A stretch of DNA of 64,000 nucleotides from Amoebidium appalachense (taxonomy: Eukaryota > Ichthyosporea): the NCBI GenBank assembly GCA_963693365.1, contig CAVNZM010000001.1, positions 1,984,001-2,048,000 of the forward strand. The letters are read 5' to 3'. Shown piece by piece: positions 30,301 to 40,729 of the stretch. The notes beneath the pieces are model-generated. The model was not told the origin of the DNA, made no database searches, and worked only from the letters and a program-made list of their open reading frames with translations. Each line of letters starts with the position of its first letter. Position 1 is the stretch's first letter. Both the position numbers and the translations under genes were made by a program.

Positions 30301-31350
30301 GTCCTCCTTGCTCACGGTCTCGAACGTCTCCGTTCAGATCCATGTGTCTACATCAAGACCTTCCCCAACGGTGACATCATCCTCACTGGCAACTATGTGG
30401 ACGACGTCATCATCATCTGCACGGCCAACTCCTCCCACACCAAGGATCTAGTAGACCACATCATGAAGTCAGCTCTCTGCAAGGTCGACCTCCCCGACAT
30501 CTTCCTCGGCACCCAGCTCATCCACACCCCCGGTCACCTCAAGCTGCTTCAACAGTCCTACATCAACGACATCGTCAGAGACTTCAACCTCAACGATGCT
30601 CACCCCAAGGCTACTCCCATTCCCGTCGGCACCGTCATCACCATCAACGAGAACGACTCACCACCCATCAAGGTTCCCTACCGTGAACTACTCGGCCGTC
30701 TTTTGTGGGTTGCTCGTTGTTCCCGGCCCGACATCTCCTTTGCCATCGGCTACCTCGGTAGATTCAGTGCCCACCCCACCAAACTTGCATGGGAATGTCT
30801 ACTCCGTGTAGTTCGGTACCTCATCGGCACTTCCAACCTCGGCCTTCACTACGACAGGTCTGCTTCCGACGACAACACCCCCTTGCTGGAGTGTTATTCT
30901 GATGCTGACTTTGCCAACTGCCCCAACGCCCGTCGTTCAACCACCGGATACGTCATCTTCTTCAAGGGCATACCCATCACATGGTATTCGAAGCTACAGT
31001 CCATCACGGCAACATCCACCACCGAGGCTGAGCTTCTGGCCATCAATGCTGCTGTTCAAAACGTCATCTGGCACCGTGATCTCCTCCGTGAACTCGGCTA
31101 CCCGATGACCGACCCCACCCCCGTCTACTGTGACAACCAGTCCACCATTGCCCTCCTGCACACCAACAGCATCAAGCACCGGACCAAACACTTTGCAGTC
31201 CGGTACCACAACACGAAGGACTACATCAAGAGTGGGGATGTGGTCGTCACCTATGTGTCCAGCAAAGACAACGTGGCTGACATCTTCACCAAGCCCCTGC
31301 CCGGGCCCTCCCACGAGCAGCACCGTGCTTCACTCAGTCTTCGTGACTGA
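27336..31350 (+). pseudogene. CopB-1 gag-pol polyprotein (frameshift and deletion)
   Basis: Gag starts MTDKPSYVNLPIWN. An Arg/Ser-rich region leads to a CCHC knuckle CSYCHEPHHITAC (about residue 300) and a protease WDSACNAHIC (about 350; DSA where DSG or DTG is usual). The integrase has HNRLGH with CFGCMSGK, WHLDFFEAP, RFDSGSEFTS and NGVVERKM. RT and RNase H follow with LDVSTAFLNSP, YVDD, TDADF, TEAEL and DNQST. The frame changes in a poly(C) run near 29840-29853. Then about 370 bp present in CopB-2 (linker and RT start) are missing after PVDTSSG. The N-terminal and C-terminal halves are otherwise open. Confidence 0.9.
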
Positions 31351-31513
31351 GTGTGCCCCCCCCCCCCCCCCCCCCCCCCCCGGTTCATCTACATTTATAT
31401 TGGGTCCTGGCCAGTGGTCTACACATCACCGTGTAGAGACACCTCCCAACGAAAGTCTACTGCTGTCTTCATCGACTCAGTGTGTGCATCTCAGTGGGGA
31501 TTTCTTCTCCACC
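31351..31513 (+). other. CopB-1 3' UTR, first part, with poly(C)
   Basis: Immediately after the TGA a run of about 28 C begins (31354-31381). CopB-2 has a longer one at the same place (46136-46173). It ends at the CCACC duplicated by CopA-3. Confidence 0.85.
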
Positions 31514-32438
31514 TGTTAAATTGTATAAATATTTGGGATGAAAGCAGAGACACAGTGGTGCAGTGTGAAAACACCACAGACACACACAACAACAAAACAC
31601 GGAACGATCGGAGCAGTGTACACAACAGACATCAATGTTTAGACACGACTGAACTGAATTTATTCTGATCTTCGAATAAATACCTGAAATTCCTCTAAGT
31701 CCAATCCATACATGATTTCCGACCAGTCGGAAATCAGATCTATCTCTAATAGAAACCAATCACTAAGAACCAATTGCTTTCAGAGAGATCCGGTACGCGG
31801 AGACGTACACGATAGGACACAGACACTAGTTAAGGTCAACTCGTGTCATCATCAAGGAAGTTCTAACCTATGACATACTGCAAAGACTCAGACATATCAC
31901 ACTTAACCTTGATGATTGGTTAAAGCCCGGCAACACATGAAAACTAAAGTAAATTAACGAAGTCTAAACACACATGCTATTCTAAGTGTAGCCTAAGTGT
32001 GTCACCGTCCAATGAACACGTATTAAGTAACACAAATCTACCTAACATATATTAGTAGAAAAGAAACACGATTATACACATGAAGACAAGGAGAGAAAGA
32101 AAAGAAAATAAGGAAGGAGAAAGAGAAAGGAAAAGAGAGCACAGATCAACAAACAAGATAGTAATAGCATAACTATAACCAGAGATATTTATGTACACAC
32201 GAACATGTACACGTCTCTCCCTGAGTGGGTGGATCCGTGTACACACATATAAATATTCTAATCGATATTACAATACACGATTAGAGCCGATACAACACGA
32301 TTACAAGTATACAAGCATATCGGAGATCGATGCTACACTTTACATAATAGGAGTGTGGCATATACACTAAGCATATGAACTGAAACATAACACAAACTGA
32401 GAAGATCTTACCATATGTAAATACTACGTATTACAACA
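31514..32438 (-). mobile_element. CopA-3 3' LTR
   Basis: 925 bp, subtype 1, TGTTAAATTG...TATTACAACA, left flank CCACC. Confidence 0.92.
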
Positions 32439-32554
32439 TCCCCACTTAAGACTTTGAAGTTTGTGTTATCATATCCCCACTGAACTAGTGAAATCTCCCC
32501 ACTTGAGAACAGAAACGGAAAAGAAAAGAAAAAATTAAAGTGTGTACTTTTCCC

Positions 32555-32660
32555 GGGGGGGGGGGGGGGGGGAGAAGGGGGGGGGGAGGGGGGGGGGGGG
32601 GGGGGGGGAAGGGGGGGGGGGGGGGGGAAGGGGGGGGGGAAGGGGGGGAGGGGGGGGGGG
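32555..32660. repeat. G-rich tract in the CopA-3 3' UTR
   Basis: Interrupted poly(G) of about 105 bp, poly(C) on the element's RNA, between the stop codon and the polypurine tract. Confidence 0.9.
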
Positions 32661-32881
32661 AAGAAACCGGGTCAAAAACAACGAATATGTATAAAGTGTA
32701 TAGTCGGGTTTTGATTAACTGGGTTTTAAACCAGTGAAAGATAGAGTAGAGTCATGGTACAGGTCAAACCTTATATATAAACCCTAAGTGGGCATACCCA
32801 CAAAGGCAAGATACATATGAAATGAGGATTATGATAAAGTAAGTAGTAAACATTAGAAAATCACTCTTGAAGTAGGACGGG

Positions 32882-35800
32882 TCAATCCACAATATCCGGC
32901 AAACAAAGTCGAGCACGATGGTGGACATGACTCGGGCCGGGGAGGGGTTTGGTGAGGATGTCAGCTAAGTTGTGGGCTGACTCAACGTAGTGGACAACCA
33001 CGTCCCCACTTGCAATGTAGTCCTTGGTGTTGTGATACCGGACGGCAATGTGTTTGGTACGGTGCTTGATGCCGGTGGAGTTGACGATGGCAATGGTCGA
33101 CTGGTTGTCACAGTACACCGGAGTCGGAGCAAGCATGGGACAGCCGAGTTCCTTGAAGAGGTCACGGACCCAAGCAACTTCTTGGGTGCCAGCATTGAGA
33201 GCAATCAGCTCAGCTTCAGTGGTGCTGGTGGCCGTGATGGGCTGGAGCTTGGAGTACCAGATGATGGGCATACCAGCAAACTCGATAATGTAGCCGGTGG
33301 TAGACTTCTTGCTGTCGGCACAACCAGCAAAGTCAGCATCCGTGTAGCATTCGAGTATGGGGGACTGGGTGGCCGAGTACTTGTAGTCAATGCCAAGGTC
33401 AATGGTGCCGAGCAGGTACCGGGCCACACGACGGAGAAGGTCCCAGTGAGTCTTGCCGGGGTTGGTGCTGAACCGACCGAGGAAGCCGATGGCATAGGCA
33501 ATGTCGGGACGGGTGCACCGTGCCACCCAGAGGAGACGGCCGAGTAACTCACGGTAGGGCACGGTGAACGGTTGGGGGGGGCAGTCAGCCAGGGAGACGG
33601 TGGTGCCTGCAGGGATGGGGGTAGACTTGGACTTGGCATCGGTGAGGTTGAAGTCGTGGATGATATCCATGATGTAAGACCTCTGGTGCATGTGGAGGTG
33701 ATGGGGATCAGAGTGATTAAAATCAACACCGAGCATACGGTCAAATGGACTCATACGACAGCTGGCCATCTTGCTGATGTGGGCAGCCAGGTCACTGGCA
33801 GCAGTAGAACCCCGGGTGTTGGTGATGGTGGAGTCGTCGACGTAGTTACCAGCCCGAACCACATCGTTGTTGGGGAAGAACCGGAGGTAGATGCACGGAT
33901 CGGTCTTAGTACGGGTCAGGCCATGGGCAAGAAGAATGCCGTCGAGGAAGTCGTACCAAGCCTTGGAGGCTTGCTTGAGGCCGTACAGGGCTTTCTTGAG
34001 TCTCCAGACCTTGCCAAGTGTGGCCATGGTGATGAATCCCGGGGGTTGTTTCATGTAGATGGTCTCGGTGAGTGGGCTGTTGAGAAAGGCCGTAGACACG
34101 TCGAGTTGATGGATGTCATGACCTTCAACAACGGCCAGAGCTAGGATAGCACGGAGAGCAGCCGGACGGATGACAGGGCTCTCAATCAACTCATAGTCAA
34201 CACCGTATTGCTGACTGAAGCCTTGAGCAACACCACGTGCCTTGATCTTGGTGTCACCAGCCGAGTTGAGAGTTTTCTCGGAGACAATCCACTTGAAGCC
34301 GACGATGTTAGCACCAGGGGGAGGGTCAACAAGGTCAAAGATGTCTTTGTCGACGAAGGCTTGATACTCAGCAGTGAGGGCTGACTTGACCTGGTCACCA
34401 TTGGGTCCGGAACACAGTTGACGGACAAGTTTGGGTAGTTGGTCGATGTTGATGGGGGGACCGGGGGGGACTGGGAGGGTGGTGGTGGCTTGAAAGCCAA
34501 CCTTGCCCTGTAGACGGGCAGAACGACGGGGTGCAGGAACCGGGGGAGGTGGAGACGGGGGGGGGGGGGAACTTGGAAGTTCGGAATTGCAGGGGGGGCA
34601 ACCTCCGGGCTGGACGGGGCCGAGTGGAAGTTGTCGGGGGAGCCGGGTCGGATGGGTGTGACGTTGCCAGGGGCAGGATGAGGGTCGGCAGGCTGGACGG
34701 GCACGGGGGCAGGGGGGCCGGTGGGGGGGGGGTGTCGGGGGAACGACGATGGCAGGAGGGGGGCCAGAGTACACCAGACAAACATCATCTTCAGTGTCAA
34801 CTGTGGGGGGTGGGGTGGTCGAGGTAGCAGTGGTGTCGGGGGTCGGAAGTGTTGATGGAATGTCGGACGGGAGATAAGCTGATTCGTCGAAAATCACATC
34901 ACGGAAGAGGCCGACACGATGGGTGGTGGGATTGAAGATCCGGTGGCAGTGTGAATGAAGATCATAGCCGATATACATGCCGAGTTTGACGGTGGGGGCC
35001 AGCTTGTTCCGTTTAGAGGCTGGCACGTGAGTGTAGGCAGGGCAACCGAACACTTTGAGCTCGGAGATGTCGGGCTTGACACCGTAGAAAATTTCGAATG
35101 GTGTACGACCATTGGCAGTCGTGGACGGGGTGACGTTGATGATGTAGGCGGCATGTTGGAGAGCCTCAGCCCACAGTTTGGGGGACAGAGACTGATCTTG
35201 GACTTGATGGAGGAGGCAACGGACAATCTCTTGGAGGAACCTCATACGACGTTCAACATAGCCGTTCAGTTGAGGGCAGTCCACCGGAGCATAGCTGGCC
35301 TTGATGCCCTGGGAGAGGCAAAAAGCACGGGTAGCCTTGGAGGTGAACTCAGAGCCGGAGTCGAAGTGGTAGACACCAACTTTGGAGGGGCCATGGGTGG
35401 CAACGAGGTTGGTGTGAGCTGTGAGAATGTCCAGGGTGGTGGTACGATCGGCCATCGGGTAGATCTTGACGAGTCCAGAGGCACGGCAGACAGTGACGAG
35501 AGCAACCTTGGAACCTCCGTACGATGTTGTGGTAGGCTCAAAAAAATCCCAATGCCATTCATGACCGGGGATGTTGGAGTGAGGACGGTCACCCTTGAAC
35601 GGAGCCTTGGTGGTTTTACCCATAATGCAGCCATGACAATCAGGAACATCACAGTCGAGGACAGACGAGGGGAGACCAATGACAAGGTCGTGTTTCACCA
35701 TGTCCTTGATGCTGGTCATAGCACGGTGCCCCAGACGATGGTGCCAGATGGATGGGTTAACACTGGTAGTGGCAGCCAGAGCCACAGGACGAGTGGGTGG

Positions 35801-37291
35801 TTGAATGGTGTAGTCCTTGAAGTAATACAGACCGTTGTGTAGACGGAGGTTGACGAGATGACGGCCGGTGAGTCGGTCGAAGAGGAATGACGGAGTGGAG
35901 GCATCATTCAAATCACCCTTGATGTATTCGGCAGCAGCTTGGGATGTTGAAATGAGGAAGGCTTGGCCAGACGGGGTGTAGTAGGCTTCAATGGTAAGGG
36001 TGGCAGTGCCATGGTCGGTGGTGGTGTTGATGACGATATGGCCGGTGTGAGTGGCCAAGACGGGGGTGCCATTGAAGGCAGCAACGGGAGTCGGTGTCGG
36101 AAGGGGAGTGAGGTCATGGAAGAACTCACGGGTGGGGCAAACAGTCATGTTGCACCCGGAATCCCAGGCAGGGTCGGAGGACACGGGGACGGAGCTAGCA
36201 TTGTATGCCGAGAAAGCAAATGAGACAGATTTCTCACTGCCTTGACGGGAACGGTTGTGTCTGGACATACGGCATTTCGGCTCAGGGCAATCGATGATCG
36301 TGTGATCAGGCTCGTGGCAGTAGGAGCATGCTTTCACGGACGGGGTGTTAGAACGAGCCGGGGAATCAGAACGACGGGAACCCGAGAAACGGGAACGACT
36401 GGGGGAACGAGACGTGGACCGGAAGGCAGGCCGGTGGGGGGAACGGGATCGGGTGTGCTGACGGGAGAGACGAGTTCGGAGGTCCGTGCCAGGGGTACGG
36501 TCAAGTCGGTTGCGTAAGTCACGGCGAGGAAGATCACGGGGGGGAGCACTGGCATTTAATGCCATGCTGGACTTGGAGACACGGTGGGCACGGTTGCTCC
36601 GGAGTTGCATCTTGAGGTCTTGACGTAACTCGATGCCCTTGACGTGGTTGTGGAGGGACTCGAAGTCGGGGAATAGCTTATCACCGAAGTGATAGTCTTC
36701 GATAAGACGGTTGAACTCAGGGGTGAGGTCGTCTCTGGTGGTGAGTTCATTGAAGAACTTCTCAGCGAGACGAGTGAAGTGAATGGACTCATCTTGGAGG
36801 GACTGGAGCTGGTTCACGATGGTCTGCAGACGACTCAGGGAGGTGGTGAATGATTCACCGGGCTGAAGGGCACAGGCATCCCACTGACGGTGAAGGATGC
36901 GGATCTGATCGGGTTTGCCTTGGAGGTAGTGTTGACGGAATTTCCACATGGCCCGTTCAGGGTCCATGCCAATACGGTACTGGGCAACGGTGGTGAGGAC
37001 GGAAGGGTCGATGTTCTGTATCATATGGAGCAGGAGGCAATTGCGGGCCTCCTTGAGTTCCGCGGTAGTGCCGTAGCCATAGAAGGGGGGTTCACCGTCA
37101 ACCGCGACGGTGGTAGGGGGGACGTAGTTGTCAGCAAGTACAACATCCACGAGTCGGACACCTTTAGTGCCGGTCATCATGCCGAGAAAAATGATTTCCC
37201 ATTGAAAATAGGTGGTTTTGCTATCGGGACCAGTCTTCCCTTCACCTTTCCACATGGTTATTTTGTTTACACCAGTTTTGTTTGGATCCAT
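32882..37291 (-). CDS. CopA-3 gag-pol polyprotein (copia type)
   Basis: This 1469-residue ORF should make capsid, protease, integrase and RT/RNase H for cytoplasmic particle assembly, cDNA synthesis and integration. In order: gag MDPNKTGVNKITMWK; an SR-rich stretch near 285-310; CCHC knuckle CSYCHEPDHTIIDC near 325; protease WDSGCN near 375; integrase HHRLGH...CHGC near 515-550 with catalytic WHWDFF (580), HFDSGSEF (643) and YVERRM (677). RT follows with LDVSTAFLN (1062) and YVDD (1150), then RNase H TDADF (1322), TEAEL and CDNQST (1395). It ends in the usual ILTKPLPGP tail. All key residues are present. The linker near 830-880 is read in a frame that differs from CopB because of two G-run length changes. 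Integrase before RT defines Ty1/copia. Confidence 0.95.
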   Translation of the reverse strand: MDPNKTGVNKITMWKGEGKTGPDSKTTYFQWEIIFLGMMTGTKGVRLVDVVLADNYVPPTTVAVDGEPPFYGYGTTAELKEARNCLLLHMIQNIDPSVLTTVAQYRIGMDPERAMWKFRQHYLQGKPDQIRILHRQWDACALQPGESFTTSLSRLQTIVNQLQSLQDESIHFTRLAEKFFNELTTRDDLTPEFNRLIEDYHFGDKLFPDFESLHNHVKGIELRQDLKMQLRSNRAHRVSKSSMALNASAPPRDLPRRDLRNRLDRTPGTDLRTRLSRQHTRSRSPHRPAFRSTSRSPSRSRFSGSRRSDSPARSNTPSVKACSYCHEPDHTIIDCPEPKCRMSRHNRSRQGSEKSVSFAFSAYNASSVPVSSDPAWDSGCNMTVCPTREFFHDLTPLPTPTPVAAFNGTPVLATHTGHIVINTTTDHGTATLTIEAYYTPSGQAFLISTSQAAAEYIKGDLNDASTPSFLFDRLTGRHLVNLRLHNGLYYFKDYTIQPPTRPVALAATTSVNPSIWHHRLGHRAMTSIKDMVKHDLVIGLPSSVLDCDVPDCHGCIMGKTTKAPFKGDRPHSNIPGHEWHWDFFEPTTTSYGGSKVALVTVCRASGLVKIYPMADRTTTLDILTAHTNLVATHGPSKVGVYHFDSGSEFTSKATRAFCLSQGIKASYAPVDCPQLNGYVERRMRFLQEIVRCLLHQVQDQSLSPKLWAEALQHAAYIINVTPSTTANGRTPFEIFYGVKPDISELKVFGCPAYTHVPASKRNKLAPTVKLGMYIGYDLHSHCHRIFNPTTHRVGLFRDVIFDESAYLPSDIPSTLPTPDTTATSTTPPPTVDTEDDVCLVYSGPPPAIVVPPTPPPHRPPCPRARPACRPSSCPWQRHTHPTRLPRQLPLGPVQPGGCPPCNSELPSSPPPPSPPPPVPAPRRSARLQGKVGFQATTTLPVPPGPPINIDQLPKLVRQLCSGPNGDQVKSALTAEYQAFVDKDIFDLVDPPPGANIVGFKWIVSEKTLNSAGDTKIKARGVAQGFSQQYGVDYELIESPVIRPAALRAILALAVVEGHDIHQLDVSTAFLNSPLTETIYMKQPPGFITMATLGKVWRLKKALYGLKQASKAWYDFLDGILLAHGLTRTKTDPCIYLRFFPNNDVVRAGNYVDDSTITNTRGSTAASDLAAHISKMASCRMSPFDRMLGVDFNHSDPHHLHMHQRSYIMDIIHDFNLTDAKSKSTPIPAGTTVSLADCPPQPFTVPYRELLGRLLWVARCTRPDIAYAIGFLGRFSTNPGKTHWDLLRRVARYLLGTIDLGIDYKYSATQSPILECYTDADFAGCADSKKSTTGYIIEFAGMPIIWYSKLQPITATSTTEAELIALNAGTQEVAWVRDLFKELGCPMLAPTPVYCDNQSTIAIVNSTGIKHRTKHIAVRYHNTKDYIASGDVVVHYVESAHNLADILTKPLPGPSHVHHRARLCLPDIVD

Positions 37292-37340
37292 GATTGAAAA
37301 ACGAGCGCTAGTTCTAGATGTGTGTAGGGAGCGTGCAAAA

Positions 37341-37353
37341 GGGCTGCATAACC
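37341..37353 (-). promoter_or_regulatory. CopA-3 primer-binding site
   Basis: GGTTATGCAGCCC begins at the first base after the 5' LTR. The first seven bases match the complement of the initiator anticodon segment CATAACC, and the rest departs from it. The exact primer tRNA is unclear. Confidence 0.65.
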
Positions 37354-38278
37354 TGTTAAATTATATAAGTATTTGGGATGAAAGCAGAGACACAGTGGTG
37401 CAGTGTGAAAACACCACAGACACACACAACAACAAAACACGGAACGATCGGAGCAGTGTACACGACAGACATCAATGTTTAGACACGACTGAACTGAATT
37501 TATTCTGATCTTCGAATAAATACCTGAAATTCCTCTAAGTCCAATCCATACGTGATTTCCGACCAGTCGGAAATCAGATCTATCTCTAATAGAAACCAAT
37601 CACTAAGAACCAATTGCTTTCAGAGAGATCCGGTACGCGGAGACGTACACGATAGGACACAGACACTAGTTAAGGTCAACTCGTGTCATCATCAAGGAAG
37701 TTCTAACCTATGACATACTGCAAAGACTCAGACATATCACACTTAACCTTGATGATTGGTTAAAGCCCGGCAACACATGAAAACTAAAGTAAATTAACGA
37801 AGTCTAAACACACATGCTATTCTAAGTGTAGCCTAAGTGTGTCACCGTCCAATGAACACGTATTAAGTAACACAAATCTACCTAACATATATTAGTAGAA
37901 AAGAAACACGATTATACACATGAAGACAAGGAGAGAAAGAAAAGAAAATAAGGAAGGAGAAAGAGAAAGGAAAAGAGAGCACAGATCAACAAACAAGATA
38001 GTAATAGCATAACTATAACCAGAGATATTTATGTACACACGAACATGTACACGTCTCTCCCTGAGTGGGTGGATCCGTGTACACACATATAAATATTCTA
38101 ATCGATATTACAATACACGATTAGAGCCGATACAACACGATTACAAGTATACAAGCATATCGGAGATCGATGCTACACTTTACATAATAGGAGTGTGGCA
38201 TATACACTAAGCATATGAACTGAAACATAACACAAACTGAGAAGATCTTACCATATCTAAATACTACGTATTACAACA
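37354..38278 (-). mobile_element. CopA-3 5' LTR
   Basis: 925 bp, TGTTAAATTA...TATTACAACA, right flank CCACC. Almost identical to the 3' LTR. Confidence 0.92.
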
Positions 38279-38283
38279 CCACC

Positions 38284-38825
38284 ATCCGTCGTTTATTTAT
38301 ATACCATCATATATATTGGTTTTCTTTTATATTCGACTTATATATCTGTCGAACTGGGATGGCGTCCCAGTATAAATAATTATCTATAGCCATGGCGTGC
38401 TGGTTGACTGCCAGTCTAAACCTTGTCCTCGGGATGCTCATTCCCCGTGTCTGAACTGGTTGACCACCAGTCTATAAATCAGTCCACAAGATGTTCATGC
38501 CTTGTGTTTATCTGGGTGGTCCCCAGTATAAATCATTAGCCACCAACACATCACACATACACTAGTTGTTTTCTTCTATATATATTTATATATCATCGTT
38601 GGCTACCGTCATGTTCCGAGTCTTCAGAGACAACCGTCGTTGTGTGCTTCTTCCGTTTGGTTTTCTTCCCCGGCTTGCACCTTCAAGTCTTCTCCATTGT
38701 CTTCTCGAGTGGGGAAACTTGACTGTGACTTCACGGCACCTGCTTCTACATGTGCGAGATTCTTAACATCAACAGTCACATCAACAAACTTCACGAGAAC
38801 CCAACTTCCAACCCTTGAGTGGGGA
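38284..38825 (+). other. CopB-1 3' UTR, second part, with four hairpins
   Basis: Stem-loops CTGGGATGGCGTCCCAG (38354-38370), CTGGTTGACTGCCAG (38400-38414), CTGGTTGACCACCAG (38456-38470) and CTGGGTGGTCCCCAG (38512-38526) recur at about 50-bp spacing. Three are followed by TATAAAT-like sequence. The polypurine tract CCCTTGAGTGGGGA ends at 38825. CopB-2 lacks the hairpin block (deletion near 46352-46365). Confidence 0.8.
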
Positions 38826-39189
38826 TGTCATCTTCACTTGATTCACGGCAAGACTTAGAAGTTGAGTTTTGTATTTGTTTATTAGTTTGTTGTAGTTTGT
38901 TTCCTTTTCCTTCCTTCCTTTCTTTCTTTCTTTTCTTTCTGTTTCCGTGTACACCGATATCTTAAATCTGTGTACGTATCGACATACTTAGCTCGCGCAC
39001 ACGTATTGTCGTTTGTGTCAAAATCTATATATGTCATCCAATCAAATCTCGTTTGTATTTTCCCAAATATAGTAACTTACATTCCTTTCTCATTCCTTGC
39101 TCACGACGTAGCATTGTGCTATGTTCTCCAACTATTAGGAATAATTATGTTTAGACGTGTTATGATAAGAACATGTATAAATGTATGTT
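38826..39189 (+). mobile_element. CopB-1 3' LTR, truncated
   Basis: The first half of the LTR (TGTCATCTTCAC... to AAATGTATGTT), cut by an Ngr fragment joined at GGCCTGCGAAAATTTTT. Confidence 0.85.
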
Positions 39190-40191
39190 GGCCTGCGAAA
39201 ATTTTTACTCAGCCCTAGTGCCCCGTTTTTCCCGAGCTCCGTGTCCTTGGCCCGTGTATCCTAGCTCCTAGCCCCTATGTTCTATCTGTGGGTGTGGGTG
39301 TGCGCGTAGACTAGGCAATGTGCTTGCAGTCTGTGCGGGGGTGTGTGCCAGAGCAGAGCGGGCACACGTGAGAGAAGGGGCAGGGTTGGTTAGCGCAGGA
39401 CCGACCGTTGATGTGGAAATTCCTGCAGTGTGTCGCGGGTAGATCCACGGGTCGGGCCGGTGGTGCCGGGCCGGGTTGCGGGCCGGGTCGGTTGGGGGTT
39501 TGTCCCCCCGCCGGGCTTGTGGGGCGGCTCGAAACCATCAAGACCACAGCCGGGCTTGGGGTACATGGGGCAGGCCGCGCTGGGGTGGTCGGGGACGCGG
39601 CAGCGCTGACATGCGTCCGGGATGAGCAGAGTGGGTGGCAGGAGGAGATCCTGGTGGAGTTGGGCGAGCAGGTTGGGACACTCGATCGGAGCCCGACCCT
39701 GTTGGTGGGCAACGGTTCGGGCGTATACGTCATAGTTGTGGATCTGGGCCCACGGGTATCGGGTGCTGAGGCGAGTGATGTGCCGAGGTGGTGCTTGGCG
39801 GCCATGTAATGGATTGTGTACGTATCGACATACTTAGCTCGCGCACATGAAAAGAAAATATAGCTGTAAAGCTGTAGGTGCCAAACACAGAAGATGTGTC
39901 TGTTGCTTGCTGATCTGCTAAAAACTGTCGTGCTTATATACCTAAGGCTCCCGATCTGAGCCAATCAAAATCGATCTAGTGTTATGTTGAAATCTGATCT
40001 TGAGCCAACCAAACTCGGTCTAGTAATCTGTGGAATCTGATGTTTTGATCGGCTAATAGGTGCCCGTATGCGGGCAGCCGAACGCGAGCTGCTAAAACAC
40101 GAAACGAAGCCTACATGGTTATGTTGATATCGGACACCCATCCTACGTGTTTACTCAGAAAAATATTTATGTCAATAAAACTCCACAAATA
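39190..40191 (-). mobile_element. Ngr-2: rearranged 5' fragment of an Ngr element
   Basis: On the minus strand it carries the Ngr A repeat (from about 40190 down to 39847), a 37-bp filler of CopB LTR sequence (about 39811-39847, GTACGTATCGACATACTTAGC), then the second half of gag to its zinc fingers. It ends at the GGCCTGCGAAA segment that follows gag in Ngr-1 (around 55050). The N-terminal half of gag is deleted at the filler. RT and recombinase are absent. Confidence 0.82.
39311..39964 (-). pseudogene. Ngr-2 gag fragment
   Basis: The open frame begins in the A repeat and filler and is not the native N-terminus. The native part, read across frames, begins HYMAAKHHLG and ends in a CCCH-type finger (CRNFHINGRSCANQPCPFSH) and CPLCSGTHPRTDC. 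A frame change in the middle (TRGPRSTTMTYTPEP instead of SWAQIHNYDVYARTV) breaks it. Confidence 0.75.
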
Positions 40192-40274
40192 AAACCGAAA
40201 CAAACTACAACATACCAATAAACAAATACAAATCTCAACTTCTAAGTCTTGCTGAGAAACAAGTGAAGATGACA
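40192..40274 (-). mobile_element. CopB LTR 5'-end scrap
   Basis: On the minus strand it reads TGTCATCTTCACTTG..TCTCAGCAAGACTTAGAAGTTG, the first 80 bp of a CopB LTR. It is wedged between Ngr-2 and Gyp-1. Confidence 0.75.
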
Positions 40275-40729
40275 GTGAATGCATCTAACACTCGACGGCC
40301 CTCCGGCCTTTTAACCCTAAGGGCCCTATCATAATATTCCTTGATATCATCTACATTACAAAATCTAACATCACTCTCATTATCTAACCTCTGCACCTTA
40401 TATTCCGTCGGACCTAACCTAGCCACTATTTTATACGGACCAATGAAAAGAGGCAACCATTTCTTACCATACTTACGGAGACCTTCACCTTCACCCTTAC
40501 CTTCCTGCTCCTGCTTATATCTCTTTTTCCTAGTGTGATCCCTAATTAAAACTAAAGTACCCTCGGCAAATTCACGTAACGGACGTGTGGACACGTCTGC
40601 ACGTGCCTGTGCCTTCTGTGTACGGGCCAGAGCTGCATCACGTGCAGCCCGGGCCCGGGTTAGTAGCTGCTCCCGGAACTCAGTCCAGTGGGGATAAGTT
40701 AGTCTGTCAGTCCCCCCCATCGGCAAAAG
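40275..40729 (-). pseudogene. Gyp-1 integrase C-terminal part
   Basis: The minus strand encodes a Ty3/gypsy integrase tail: an Arg/Ala-rich helix, REFAEGTLVLIRDH, and a GPY/F-like module LPLFIGPYKIVARLGPTEYKV. It continues the integrase at 47371-49289 and is separated by the insertion of CopB-2 (AAAAG at 40725-40729 and 47366-47370). Confidence 0.88.

Larger units (their letters stand above)
31514..38278 (-). mobile_element. CopA-3, complete copia provirus
   Basis: 6765 bp with 925-bp LTRs (31514-32438 and 37354-38278) and flanks CCACC (31509-31513 and 38279-38283). The LTRs differ at roughly five positions by eye, a recent insertion. From the right: 5' LTR, primer site GGTTATGCAGCCC, one long ORF, a poly(C)-rich 3' UTR (plus-strand G tract 32555-32660), polypurine tract TCTTAAGTGGGGA, 3' LTR. 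It is the only Cop copy here with an uninterrupted polyprotein and the best candidate for an active element. Confidence 0.93.
26495..39189 (+). mobile_element. CopB-1 copia element, split by CopA-3
   Basis: 5' LTR 26495-27260, polyprotein 27336-31350, 3' UTR 31351-31513 plus 38284-38825, and 3' LTR from 38826, truncated at 39189 by an Ngr fragment. CopA-3 (31514-38278) sits in the 3' UTR between CCACC duplications. The outer right end of the LTR is lost, so CopB-1's own target duplication cannot be checked. Confidence 0.88.

Noticed and set aside
27521-31108. Alternative-frame Ser/Thr/Pro-rich ORFs in CopB (also in CopB-2)
   Set aside because: Out-of-frame readings of the polyprotein with low-complexity composition.
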